Shown: one piece after another, positions 33,721-43,674 of the stretch
Position numbering within the stretch: the first letter of the stretch is position 1
Layout: the number at the start of each line of letters is the position of its first letter
Origin: Prorocentrum cordatum
Lineage: Eukaryota > Sar > Dinophyceae > Prorocentrales > Prorocentraceae
Reading direction: 5' to 3'
Length of the DNA: 64,000 nucleotides
Assembly (NCBI GenBank): GCA_963575745.1
Contig: CAUYUJ010007269.1
Span: forward strand, 388,501-452,500
Position numbers and translations under genes: made by a program
Notes under the pieces: model-generated
What the model saw: only the letters and a program-made list of their open reading frames with translations
Databases searched by the model: none
What the model was told of the DNA's origin: nothing

Positions 33721-35009
33721 TGACGTGCTCGCTAACCGCTAACCCGTGAGAATAAACACTAGGGGATAATAAAGTTCGGGGTTCAGGGGGAGATAATCAA
33801 AGTAGCCCAACAGACCTCAGCATAATCTCGAAGTAAGAGATGATCAAGAGAAGCCAAGCCGAGCACGTTTTGAGACATCCTTGGCGTTTAGTCTCCATAG
33901 AAATATCCTCAACAATGGCTTATCTCGCTGGAGTTGCAGTGCTTAGCGGCCCGCACGGTGGGCCGGCTCGGCGCCACTTCGCGGGCCTGTCCGCCGACGC
34001 GGAGCGTGGTGCAAGGCCTGAGGTCAGCACCAGCTTCGGGAAGCTCCTGCGTGCTGGCTGCCATCACGGTGGCCCACCCGCACCTGAGCCATCGGATTTG
34101 GACAGGTCACGTATCTCAGGGGGTGCGGGGGCCGAGGTCAGCAGTGGGGCGGCAGCTAGCATCGAGCACAATCGACACATGCATGGATCCACGCACGCAG
34201 AATTTGGACGTTTCGCCTAAATCTGTGGCGGCCTGCTCCAAAAGTCAAGGCGCCACATGTGTTGCTGCTGAGGCCAAGGGGGCTGGCTTCACGATTCTAC
34301 CCAAGCTTCAAGCGTCCCATCTTGGAGTGCACACTGCTGGTGGGAGTAGGCAGGCGCGAGCTACCAGAGTTGTCCGTGGGCCAAGCACAAACGTATGAAT
34401 GCCCAGGTGCGTCGCTTCGCGTACCCTGCCAAGACGTATCAGACGTGTGGGCGCCCTGAGTGCCAAGGCGCGCAAGGGGCCCCCCCCCGGGCGCCTGTCC
34501 CTCCCTGGGTGAGCCTCACTGTCTGGTCCTCGGGCCGTCCCTCGGGTCTGCGGCGGCCGCTCGGGACGCTCCGGGGCACCACCAGAAAAACGCTCTCGGC
34601 GAGTCGCGGCCGCTGAAGACACCCCGAGGCTGGGAAACCGCACAGAGCCTACGAGCACGTCCTGTCGCTGCCCCTGATCCGCACCTCGACTCCCGCCGCC
34701 TCCTTAGTCGTGTGAGTTTTGTGGCCGGCGCAGGGTTATCCTTCTAGCCGACGCCCGGCGCCCCCCATACAGTCGGCCCGTATCATAAGGATGCGCGATA
34801 AGGATGCAAGGGCCTTGGACGCCCACTTCGAAGCTTCTGGAGCGGGGCGCGGCCAGCGAAAGTGGCCAAGGATGGACCGAGGAGGCAAGGACGCAAGGGT
34901 ACCCTTGGGAAGGGTGCCCATCCTTACTATGCGGGTTGGCTGTGGCGTCCTCTTGCTTGTGCCTGCCGGAGGTGGACGCCACGGCGCCTATTCTGCGCCT
35001 CCAGGGTCG
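33721..35009. other. No recognisable gene
   Basis: About 1.3 kb of mostly unique GC-rich sequence. Open frames (33840-34220 plus, for example) show no motif I know. 34780-34930 resembles 36010-36130, a weak dispersed repeat. Confidence 0.4.
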
Positions 35010-35014
35010 GGGGC

Positions 35015-35150
35015 AGGAGGAGGAGGAGGAGGAAGAGGAGGGGGAGGAGGGGGAGGGGGAGGAGGAGGAGGAGGAGGAGGAGGAGGAGGAGGAGGAGGAG
35101 GACGAAGAAGGGGAGGAGGGGAGGAGGAGGGGGAGGAAGGGAAGGAGGTC
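35015..35150. repeat. GGA triplet microsatellite
   Basis: GGA run with GGG and GAA interruptions. Confidence 0.93.
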
Positions 35151-35276
35151 CCTGTCCCGTGCAGCGCTGGCACGGATGCCTGGCCCCGAGGCCGTGCACG
35201 GCGACCAAGGGACCGAAGACCGACCGAGCCGACAGCGAGCCCGAAGCCGACTGCGAGCGGCAGGCCGCAGCGGCAG

Positions 35277-35472
35277 TCTTCGGCGGCGAGCGAGGGAGGG
35301 AGGGGAGGAAGTGAGAAGGGTAAGGCCTTCTCAGAAGACCGCGCGGCTTCTGAGAGGCTTTCTGTGTCCCCAGGGAAGGCTCTGGAAACTTCCCAGGAGG
35401 CTGGGGGACTCCCGAGCCTCCTGAGAGGGCCCGCCCCTTGTTCTCACTTCCCCCCCTCGCTCGCCGCCGAAG
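35277..35472. mobile_element. MITE-like element with CTTCGGCGGCGAGC ends
   Basis: Inverted ends CTTCGGCGGCGAGC...GTGAGAA and TTCTCAC...GCTCGCCGCCGAAG of about 38 bp enclose CTTCTCAGAAG-type hairpins. Relatives at 19333-19512 and, more loosely, 9700-9810 and 47830-47960. Confidence 0.82.
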
Positions 35473-35482
35473 CCTACAGCAG

Positions 35483-35985
35483 GAGCTCGAGCACAGGAAA
35501 CCTTCCACAAGACATCCAACCCTAGAACTAGGCCCTAGAACGTCCCTTGACTTTTGGTGTGGGTACGGCACGGTTCCACAGCAAAACCGCCGAAACCCAA
35601 GAAATCCAAGGCACCCTGGAGGCAAGCAAGGTGTTTCTTGGCATGGGCTTCGCGCGTCTCGGAAAGGCATCGGGCGTCTCGGAAAGCTCGGGACGCTTCT
35701 TTTTGTTCGTTCCTCGTCTTTGGACTCTCTTAGGAGCCCTTCCCGGGCCTCGGAACCGTCAAGGAACGACTCGAGGATGAGAAGCTGGTCCCGGGGAATG
35801 GGTCGACGCCATCCCAGACATGCGACGTCCTGATGGCAGTCTCGACCCTTTCCCCGGGACCGGTTTTTCATCCTGGGTCGTTTCTTGACAGCAAAGAGTG
35901 GGTGCGGGGGGGGGGCTGTCCATACATATATCTATGTGTATATATACATATATATATATATATACACATATATGTCTATGGCTCT
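35483..35985. repeat. Dispersed repeat R1, long copy followed by TA microsatellite
   Basis: 35483-35890 closely matches 43675-44085: CAGGAAACCTTCCACAAGA, ACGTCCCTTGAC, GGTGTTTCTTGGCATGGG, CGGGCGTCTCGGAAAGCTCG and TTTTTCATCCTGGGTCGTTT. Both copies are followed within 80 bp by a TA/TATATA tract. Confidence 0.85.
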
Positions 35986-36152
35986 CGTTTCTATGTAAGA
36001 GATGCGAGGTAAGAATGCAAAAGGCCTCTTGGGCCCACGTGAACGTTTTTCGAACGAGGCTGGCCAACGAAGGTCCCCAAAGCATGGGCCGATGAAGGAG
36101 CAAGGCTGCCACGGCACCCTTGGGAAAGTTGCCAGTCCTCCCTGTGAGGGCT

Positions 36153-36283
36153 CTCGCCGTCGCTCGGACGTCCACTTCCCGAGCATTTCTCGGTTTCGTG
36201 CGTGTTTCTTTTGCTCGTTGGTCGAGGATGGTCCTCGATGGTTCTCGCCGGGAAAAAATGCACACGTCCAAGCGATGCCAAGG
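36153..36283. mobile_element. TCGCTCGGACGT inverted-repeat element, copy 1
   Basis: Ends CTCGCCGTCGCTCGGACGTCC and, inverted, CCTTGGCATCGCTTGGACGTG. Further copies at 49991-50111 and 62301-62430. Confidence 0.75.
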
Positions 36284-36497
36284 GCTGACTCTGCCCGCTC
36301 CCGACGACCAGCGCGTGGAGCCGCCCCGCCCCCTCCTGCGGCGCCGCGCGCCGCCGGGCACGCCGGCACGCCCCGCGGCACGGCGCGCGCTGCGGCCCGG
36401 GCGACGGGCGCCGCCGGCGCGGCGGGCGCGCAGCGGCGGGGGGGCCCGGGAGCCAATGGCAGCCTGCGGGGGGCCGTCGTCGTCGGCGTCGTCGGCG

Positions 36498-36546
36498 TCG
36501 GCGATCGGCGATCGGCGATCGGCGATCGGCGATCGGCGATCGGCGA

Positions 36547-36585
<39 letters not shown>

Positions 36586-36592
36586 GGAAGCC
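36498..36592. repeat. GCGATCGG octamer array and GTC run
   Basis: Six to seven GCGATCGG units, each self-complementary around CGATCG, then about 14 GTC triplets. It ends about 20 bp from the right end of the retrotransposon. Confidence 0.92.
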
Positions 36593-36612
36593 ATGAGAGC
36601 GACGATGGAAAA

Positions 36613-36753
36613 CAAGGATCCCCCCGCAGGCCTCGAAGGCATCCGCCGGGCGCGCCGGCGCCGGCAGGGGGGGGCATGAATGACAGGACTGGCACCGACT
36701 TTGGGGAGCCGCCTGGTGCTCACGCCCTGTGGCCCAGCCCAAGGTGTGCACCC
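36613..36753 (-). repeat. Split repeat B2 (right terminus)
   Basis: 141 bp, matching B1 at 37103-37243 with a constant 490-bp offset and few substitutions. Confidence 0.93.
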
Positions 36754-36925
36754 CAGGACCGGACTCGGCGGACAGGGGATGGAACCCTGGACGCGCCATG
36801 CATTCGCTCGCGCCACGCGTGCGCATTCGAGCACAACACACTTTTTAAAATACATTCTTCACACGTGCGACAAACAAGCGGCCCCGTGCGGGCACCGCCG
36901 ACGAGGCGTTGGGCGGGAGGGTGGG

Positions 36926-37102
36926 CCAACAAATGCTGAAGGCCCCCCCGGACCTTGACCCGAAGGCTCGCGTGCTCAACATTCTACTCACTCTCATCCC
37001 CATGCTGCTGCAGCCATTCAACCCCTCACTTCACTACATGGCCCCAAGCCTGACGCGGACCCTGTTTTCCGACACGCGCAACAAGTTGCCGCGTGATGAA
37101 AA
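36926..37102 (-). repeat. Split repeat A2
   Basis: 177 bp, nearly identical to A1 at 43154-43330 at a constant offset of 6,228 bp. It abuts B1 without a gap. Confidence 0.95.
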
Positions 37103-37243
37103 CAGGGATCCCCCCGCAGGCCTCGAAGGCTGCCGCCGGGCGCGCCGGCGCCGGCAGGGGGGGGCATGAATGACAGGACTGGCACCGACGATGGGGAGCT
37201 GCCTGGTGCTCACGCCCTGTGGCCCAGCCCAAGGTGTGCACCC
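37103..37243 (-). repeat. Split repeat B1
   Basis: 141 bp, copy of B2. The B1-A2 junction is what joining right to left ends of a circular intermediate would make. Confidence 0.93.
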
Positions 37244-37282
37244 GACGTGTTGGCTGGGCGCGCAGATCCCCAACGTGGCGCC

Positions 37283-38530
37283 CTACGCAACATCCTCTTC
37301 GCTATCGCTGTGGTCCACAATGAGCTGAGCGCAAGCGCCCGTCTCCAGTTCATGGGGCTTCATGTAAGCCATGAAGCCCACTGACCTCCAGCCGCTGGCT
37401 GCCAAAATCTCCCATAGTTGGCACCCCTGCGCGGCCATATCCTGCGCCGCGCCCCTACGGAACGCATGGGTACCCGTTGGGGTTCCCGTCGCAGCACTGG
37501 CGTACGTCCGCGTCTCGCGCAAGAAAGTGGAATAGCCAAAAGAAAGAACGCGATCCCGGCCTGCGCGGCGAGCCCGCTCGACCGCGCAAGCGAGCCGATG
37601 CACGGCGCACATGCGCCGTCCCTGCGTGTCGCACGTGCATGTCCGGCGCAGAGTCACAGGGTCAACGCTGTTTTTGCGCGAGGCAAGAGTGACCGCCGCC
37701 TCCTGGCCATGGAAAACGATGCCCGAATGCTTGCCATTCTGGAACGGCCCGCGCCTGAGCGGGACAAGCTCGGCACCGACTCGGAACAGGAAGCCCCGAG
37801 CAATCGCAAACGCATCACCTAGCTCGACCTTCCCGTCGGCATCCGCCTTCGAGATCATAGCTCGGACAACGTCTCCGCGAAGAGCGGGACGGGCGACGCG
37901 CCCGGCCACTTTGCGCGTGGCCCCTTTGATCACTTGCCGCAGGCCACCGTCCCACCGTGGGAGTCCCACCATACATTGGGAATGTCCAAAAACCTATGCG
38001 TCCAACGGAAGTGCTGCAAATACTTGCCCAGAGTCGGGCCGTGAGGCACAAAAGCAGCAAAAGCCCTGGCGCTGTCGACCGTGAAAGGGAAATGCGCCAT
38101 GTGAAAGCATTCGCAAAACTCACCCCAAGCGAGCAATGCGCTTTGCACCAATTTCCACGAACCCTTAATCGTTTCCAACGCTTGGCGGCGTGAGTTTTCT
38201 TTGAGAAGCATTTCCTGGAGCTCGGACGCATTCGCGCCGGCCTGGGTCCTTTTCAGGACCGCCAGTCTTTGTCGCGGTGTGCCGGTACTCGGGAATGCCG
38301 CAGAGAAGCGTTCGGCAAAGGTGGGCCTACGCAGAAATCTGCACCGCGAAACTTCGTCAAAGTAGTCAATGAAACAATGCGCGACATCAAAGGCCGTGGA
38401 ATGTTGCGACACCGCCTGAATCCAAACCTGGCCATCTTTCGGCTTAGGCCGCAAAGGCGACACAAGGGCGCTTTCGCGCGGAGCGCCGCGTTCCTTCTCC
38501 AGGCCTCCGGGCAACTCAGGCCTAGACGTG
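37283..38530 (-). pseudogene. Tyrosine recombinase of the retrotransposon (frameshifted)
   Basis: The N-terminal part (about 38530-37935) resembles a core-binding domain (QALETIKGSWKLVQSALLAW). The catalytic part continues in another frame from about 37972 to a stop at 37283. Visible catalytic features are an Arg-Glu region (FRVGAELVPL), the HAFRRG motif fitting H-x-x-R, a GWRS motif in the place of the H/W residue, and the Tyr in FMAYM. The frame change falls between 37930 and 37972. The enzyme would insert the circular cDNA. The N-terminal limit is uncertain, since 38530-39460 is low-complexity and not clearly coding. Confidence 0.85.
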
Positions 38531-38744
38531 GCGTGTTCTACGCTGGGCCCGTGCAGGCCAGCGCGAGAGATCCCTGCGGAACCGCCGGAACTCCCCCTCG
38601 GGCTGCGGCTCCGCCGCGGAAGCCGGCGCACTGGCACCACCGAGCCTCGGAGAGGCGCCTCGGGGGGGTCGTCGCGGCGCAGCCCAACCGGGCGGATGGG
38701 CCTCAGTCCGGCCATGCGGGAGGGGCCCTGCAGGCGGCCCGGGA

Positions 38745-41087
38745 CTACTCGAGCCACGCGGCGCGGCGCGCGGCGCACATCGCCATGCCCTGTGTGTGTC
38801 TCGAACAAGCCTTCTGACAACAAGGCACGGTACCTGGCGAGATGCCCCTGGATAGGCCCGAAGATGTCCAACTGACATGATCGACCCACGAACCCGGAAA
38901 GGAAAACACACATGTAAGGAAAGGCGCCAGGGGCAAACAGCAAAAAGAGAACCCTGGGCCTGCGCCCTTTCCGGGCAAAATGCCACCTCTCTGCTCCTCT
39001 GCCGCGCCTAACACAGCAGATAGGCCGGCACACCGGAAACAGAGGTGATACCTACTTCCTCGGCGGGCGACTCTGCGGCAAGTTAAAGAGCTTAAAGCCG
39101 CACAATTACAAGCAGCAGCGTGGAATGGGAATGCCAAGTCATTCACTTGCGGGGGCGGAATTTCACCCCGCACAGCCGGGAAACACAGCACACACACACG
39201 AGACAAGCATGTACCTGCGCGCGCGGGAGGAGCACGCCGAGCACGCCAGCGCACTCGGAGCGCGCGGAATGGAACGACGAGGGGAGGGGGAGCGACGACA
39301 CAGGGGGACAGAGGACAGGGGGACAAGGGGAGGGGGAAGGGAGGGCAGGGGGAGGGGAAAGGAAGACCGGGAGAGCAAGGCGACAGCAGAGAAAAGCAAC
39401 AACGAAGAAAAAGATGAAGTGGTGGCCCTTTCTCTCTCTCCCTCTCCGTATCAGGCCGGCGTCGCGCCAACCCTGCTCCAAGTTTTGGCCACTTGATGGC
39501 CCGGCGCCGGCTGGCAGCCCAACGCCCGAGCACCCCGCGGCTCAGGCAGTCCGCAGGGTTGGCTGCAGAGGGCACGTAGGCGAACTCGACGAGAGCATGC
39601 GCCCTCGATACGGCAAGCCACCACGATCCTGCGATCGCATTCAAATCCGGGCGACGAGACCATCCTGAGACCAATATGTTCAACGCTGACATGTTGTCTA
39701 TGAAGCACAAAATGCGCTGCCCCGAAAAATCTTTAGACCACGTGTTCCAAGCGCCAGTTATGGCCAACAGTTCATACGCGTTGATCTGTGTTTTCCGTCT
39801 CCTCAGGATGTGTCTCCACCCGTGCGGGACAGTGCTCATGGCGTATTCACGCCGCTCGTCCTGGCCCCAAATGACTACGACCCCGACGCCTCCGGCGCCG
39901 TCGGCGTCCGTGTACATGACTGCATCAAAAGGAGAATGCATTAATTCCTGCACGCGGACTTGACACCCCGGCGAGGATGCGAGCACCGCCGCCCACCATT
40001 GCAGGCACAGCTTCAGCCGGCGCGTTAGATTCCAACTCGCACCAGACGCAGCCTGGCGCCAATACAATGGGCGAGTGTACGCACGCCCGACACGCCCGAA
40101 GGCACGACTGCACGCAAAGTTAAATCTACCTGCCATTTTGCCGGCCATTGCTGGGGAGAGGACGTTGTCCTGTAGCGCCTGCAACACGTCTTTCCTCCAA
40201 GATTCTGCCTTGTCCTCGCTAAGAGTCCACGCCACGCGATCGCTGGACACGGTGACGCGGCACCCGAGCAGAGGAATGGAACGAGACATGCCGGCAGATT
40301 TCTCTGCGTCCAGTTCCCAGCCCAAGAGACGCACTAGCTCATGGAACATGAGCTTTGCCTGGTCAGCGTTTTCTTGGACATCAACCATGAACGTGTCGTC
40401 CACGTAAATGAAAAGCACAAGGAGAAACAATCGCGTTGCTATGGCTTTGATGGCCTGTGCGCATCGCCACCAACCATGCACCCCGCCGATGGCGCCGAAC
40501 GGCTGCGTGAACAACTCTGAAACCCGCCACCGATCTGCATCCGTGTCGTAAACAAGGCACCACATCAACCACGCCTGGCTGTCCGCCGGGCAAACCGTGT
40601 TGAACGCACCAACGAAATCGTCTCTACCTACTTTAACCCTGTCCACCCCGCGTAGAAGAGCGAGGGCTGCGTGCGTGAAGTGATCGTGCGTGTCATTGAA
40701 TACGCCCTCACATGCGGAAGCGAAATCATGTACGAAGTTTTTGGCAAAATTGTCAATAACGCGAACCTTCAAAAGTCCTTCCCTCACCTCCTGTACGCCA
40801 AACCGTTCGACCAACAACGCGTTATGGAGGTCCACTGCGTGCAGCGGAAGCGGTGGGCCAACCTTCCCCGCTTGAAACTCCTGCTTGTGTTTCTCCCAGA
40901 CCTCGCGCGCGAACGGCCCAGGCGAAGCTCTCGCTAGTGTGCGTTGGTTGATGGACCAGCAGTGCTGCTGGAGGTCGCTCAAGCGCGGGGCTTCGCCCAG
41001 CACGGGCCGACCGTGGACTAGCCGAGGGCGCTGAAACGACTGCCCGATTCCCCCTGCGTGCACAGGGCCGGACACCGGGAAACCCAA
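38745..41087 (-). CDS. Reverse transcriptase-RNase H of the retrotransposon
   Basis: 780 codons open. Reverse transcriptase: RVIDNFAKN at about residue 109, GRDDFVGAFN (motif A) at 154, FGAIGGVHGW (motif B) at 197, YVDD (motif C) at 228-231 and LLGWELDAEKS near 255. RNase H: MYTDADGAG at 391, the Glu of AYELLAI near 438, FIDNMSALN near 463 and SAANPADCLSR near 507, so the acidic residues are present. Coding sense is convincing to about 39467; the last 240 codons are Pro/Ser/Arg-rich and probably read-through. The first codon is TTG directly after an in-frame TAG, so the true protein begins upstream. Confidence 0.9.
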   Translation of the reverse strand: MGFPVSGPVHAGGIGQSFQRPRLVHGRPVLGEAPRLSDLQQHCWSINQRTLARASPGPFAREVWEKHKQEFQAGKVGPPLPLHAVDLHNALLVERFGVQEVREGLLKVRVIDNFAKNFVHDFASACEGVFNDTHDHFTHAALALLRGVDRVKVGRDDFVGAFNTVCPADSQAWLMWCLVYDTDADRWRVSELFTQPFGAIGGVHGWWRCAQAIKAIATRLFLLVLFIYVDDTFMVDVQENADQAKLMFHELVRLLGWELDAEKSAGMSRSIPLLGCRVTVSSDRVAWTLSEDKAESWRKDVLQALQDNVLSPAMAGKMAGRFNFACSRAFGRVGRAYTRPLYWRQAASGASWNLTRRLKLCLQWWAAVLASSPGCQVRVQELMHSPFDAVMYTDADGAGGVGVVVIWGQDERREYAMSTVPHGWRHILRRRKTQINAYELLAITGAWNTWSKDFSGQRILCFIDNMSALNILVSGWSRRPDLNAIAGSWWLAVSRAHALVEFAYVPSAANPADCLSRGVLGRWAASRRRAIKWPKLGAGLARRRPDTEREREKGPPLHLFLRCCFSLLSPCSPGLPFPSPCPPFPLPLSPCPLSPCVVAPPPLVVPFRALRVRWRARRAPPARAGTCLSRVCVLCFPAVRGEIPPPQVNDLAFPFHAAACNCAALSSLTCRRVARRGSRYHLCFRCAGLSAVLGAAEEQRGGILPGKGAGPGFSFCCLPLAPFLTCVFSFPGSWVDHVSWTSSGLSRGISPGTVPCCQKACSRHTQGMAMCAARRAAWLE

Positions 41088-41792
41088 CTACAGATCAACC
41101 AGGAAATCGTCGTCCTCATGTTTCGCTGCGCACAGCATCTCCCGCAGCAGCGGGAAATGCACCTTTCCTAGGGTTGGGGCGAATTTGTCTGGCAAGTTTC
41201 TCCTCCACGCAGATCTGGCGCCTTCCAATTCGGAGGCTCGCCGGCGCCAGTGTTGCATTCGCTTTTCCCTCTCTCGAGACACCAACGCCGGGTCTCGAAG
41301 GATACTCTCGATGTTCTTGCGAACGTGGCACAACAGCTGTGGCAAAGTATGCCGCGTGCGCGGCGCAGAAAACGCATGCGCAATATGACCCTCAGGGCAC
41401 GTGGGTGAGCGGGCATTGGCGTCAGCCGAGATGGCGTCATTGGCTAGGAACTCCCGCCAGGAACCAGAAAAGGCGCCTCCCTTCGGAGAGCACGCGCGCG
41501 GCTGATGTGAGCGACGGACGCAATCAGGCTTACTGCATTCTTTGACGTGCGAGTCCCCAGGAGGGCAAGGAGGCGGTGGCGGAGGAGGGGGGAGCAAGGA
41601 GGAACCGGAGGAGCAAAGCGAAGAGGGGAGGACGCGATACGCATCCTCATGGGCCGCGTGCGCGGGCAACAATGATGACATGCTGTCAACCTCCCCATGC
41701 GGGAACCATGGGTAAGAATCATTCGCATGATGCACCGTGCGTGCCGGATGCGCAACGGGGCTCTGGGCGCGTGCGCGCGCAGGCTCCCCTCC
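41088..41792 (-). pseudogene. Gag/Pol linker region with CX4CX4HX4C zinc-finger motif
   Basis: It lies in the same frame as the reverse transcriptase, from which it is separated by a single TAG (41088-41090), and in the same frame as the Gag segment, from which it is separated by a TGA (41793-41795). A Cys-X4-Cys-X4-His-X4-Cys motif sits at 41537-41490, after a proline run. The C-terminal part is charged and helical-looking. It probably joins Gag to Pol. Confidence 0.7.
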
Positions 41793-42290
41793 TCACCGCC
41801 TGCGCGGCCAAGCGTTGCCGCTGCGGCTGGCGGGCGGCAGCTGCGCCGGCCTCGGCGGCGGCGGCGGCGGGGCCACAGCCCCGCGGTCGAAGCCCCCCTT
41901 GCCGCCGCGCGGCGCGTAGCTGGTGGCCCCGGCGCCGGCGCCCTGCTGCGGCTGCTGGTGCGGCTGCTGTCCCGTGCTCTTCGTGCGCAAGCACAGGTCC
42001 TTGACCTCGTTTTTGGTGTGCGAGTCAATGCGCTTGAAGGCAGCCTCTGGGTCCACCTCGCGGTCCCGGTGCTCGATGCGCGTCCCGAGACTGATCCATT
42101 CTCGCCTATCATATTCATAAGCGACGAGAACGGACGACTCCTGGGAGACCCGACATAAATCTAGAAAGCGGCGGAGGAACCGTTCAATGGACACTGCTTC
42201 CTGGTTGACCGTCGCCTGCAAGGCTAACTGGCTGAGAGCACGAGACCAGTAGCAACTCGCAAAGTGAGCGAAAGAGGCAAAGGTAGACCC
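41793..42290 (-). pseudogene. Gag-like protein, C-terminal segment (shifted frame)
   Basis: Continues the Gag reading after a frame change at a C4 run (plus 42288-42291). It contains EAVSIERFLRRFLDLCR and ends in a Gly/Gln/Pro-rich tail before TGA. No similarity I can name; the assignment rests on position. Confidence 0.65.
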
Positions 42291-43113
42291 CTTTCTGGGG
42301 CTGCCGCAAGGTCGTGTCTGTGGCCCTCCACGTGGGCTCAAACTCCTTGTGGAGTTCTCCACCCACCCATGGGAGCCTGTCGCGATCCACCTTGCGGCGG
42401 CCTTTCCGGATCATCGCCTGCAACGCAGTTGACTTGGGCATGTGCTCGAGCGGAAGACCTTCGAGCCCGTAGCTCTTCAAGGCCCCACACACGTCAATCG
42501 ACGTGGCACGGCGCCCGGAATCTGACGACGATGGCGAATCGCCCCGCTTGGCTTTGGCACGCCGTGCGACTGCTCGCATCGCCTTCACCGACTCCTTCTG
42601 GAAATCGTCCCCTGCATTGAAAGGCCCCGACCCTGCAGCTGCAGAGCCTGGTCCGGAGGGCCGGCATACGTTGACGACCTCTGACGCGAGGAGAAAGGCT
42701 CTGTGGTCCAAATCTTTCGTCAAAGCATCTGTGCACGCCATTTTCAAGATATCTTGTGTGATATGCTTAAATCGCCAACCGTGCGTAATGCCAACCTCCT
42801 CGAACATTCCGGCCACTCGCAAGACTTCTTCCTCACTCACTTGGCGGGGGCATTGCTGCCTAAACAGATCCTCCACGTGCATGTCGTGCATCGCTGCGGG
42901 CCCCGAGCGTGGGTGTGCACCCCGCTCCGCCCCGTTCGGAACGGCCCGTTCGAGCGAGCCCGAGCGCCCGCGCCGCGGCCTGGGCCCTGAGGGGCCCGCA
43001 TCACCCACCAGGCCAAGGGAGGGGGAGCGCCGACTGCTGCGGCGGGGCTGCAGGTGCGCTCGCGGGCTCCGGCCGCGAGGGGAGCGCGAGCGCGCCCGGA
43101 CAGGGGATGCCAT
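42291..43113 (-). pseudogene. Gag-like protein, N-terminal segment
   Basis: ATG at 43113, 41 bp inside A1. The first about 55 residues are Arg/Ser/Pro-rich and basic, followed by a mixed, probably helical domain (MHVEDLFRQQCPRQVSEEEV). Nucleic-acid binding is inferred from basicity and position. The frame breaks near 42290. Confidence 0.7.
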
Positions 43114-43153
43114 CCCGGCCGACCCCCCGATCGATCGAGTCCGATACCGACCC

Positions 43154-43330
43154 CCAACAAATGCTGAAGGCCCCCCCGGACCTTGACCCGAAGGCTCGCG
43201 TGCTCAACATTCTACTCACTCTCATCCCCATGCTGCTGCAGCCATTCAACCCCTCACTTCACTACATGGCCCCAGGCCTGACGCGGACCCTGTTTTCCGA
43301 CACGCGCAACAAGTTGCCGTGTGATGAAAA
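43154..43330 (-). repeat. Split repeat A1 (left terminus)
   Basis: 177 bp, partner of A2. The minus-strand terminus reads TTTTCATCAC. Confidence 0.95.
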
Positions 43331-43674
43331 CGGGTCTTACGCGAGATGCCACCGCGGCCTGACGCCGCGGCTGACGCAGGCCGCCAGCGCGGCACGCTGC
43401 CACTGGAGACGGGGGCGCTGGCACGGGACCTTGCGCGGGCAGCTTGCGCGCGAACGTCGGCGAAGACGACCCCGTCTCTGCTTCGCTCATCTGGCTTCTT
43501 CATGGTTGCTGGGCGCTCACAGGCCCAAAGGCCACTCCATGCCCAACCCAACCGAAGATTTCAGAGTCAAATCCCATCGCACTTGATATAGGGCTGGTAG
43601 TTCCAGCCCGCAGCGAAGTCGCACACACATGACAAAGTATAGGCCTTAGTCGTCGCCAGGGGAAATATCTAGAA
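43331..43674. other. No recognisable gene
   Basis: Left flank of the retrotransposon with ordinary GC-rich sequence. Confidence 0.5.

Larger units (their letters stand above)
36613..43330 (-). mobile_element. DIRS/Ngaro-type tyrosine-recombinase retrotransposon, degenerate
   Basis: On the minus strand the order is A1 repeat, Gag-like region, reverse transcriptase, RNase H, tyrosine recombinase, B1 directly joined to A2, a 172-bp spacer, and B2. That is the split-direct-repeat arrangement of Ngaro/PAT-type elements, which integrate by a tyrosine recombinase instead of a DDE integrase. The B1-A2 joint defines the termini: A1 starts at 43330 and B2 ends at 36613, giving 6,718 bp. Two in-frame stops and two frameshifts suggest the copy is dead unless some are recoding signals. 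No methyltransferase domain is seen. The 172-bp spacer (36754-36925) and the A1-Gag leader (43114-43153) carry nothing else. Confidence 0.9.

Noticed and set aside
38745-39466. C-terminal 240 residues of the RT-RNase H frame as a real domain
   Set aside because: Pro/Ser/Leu/Arg low complexity, with the opposite strand also open; probably read-through past RNase H.
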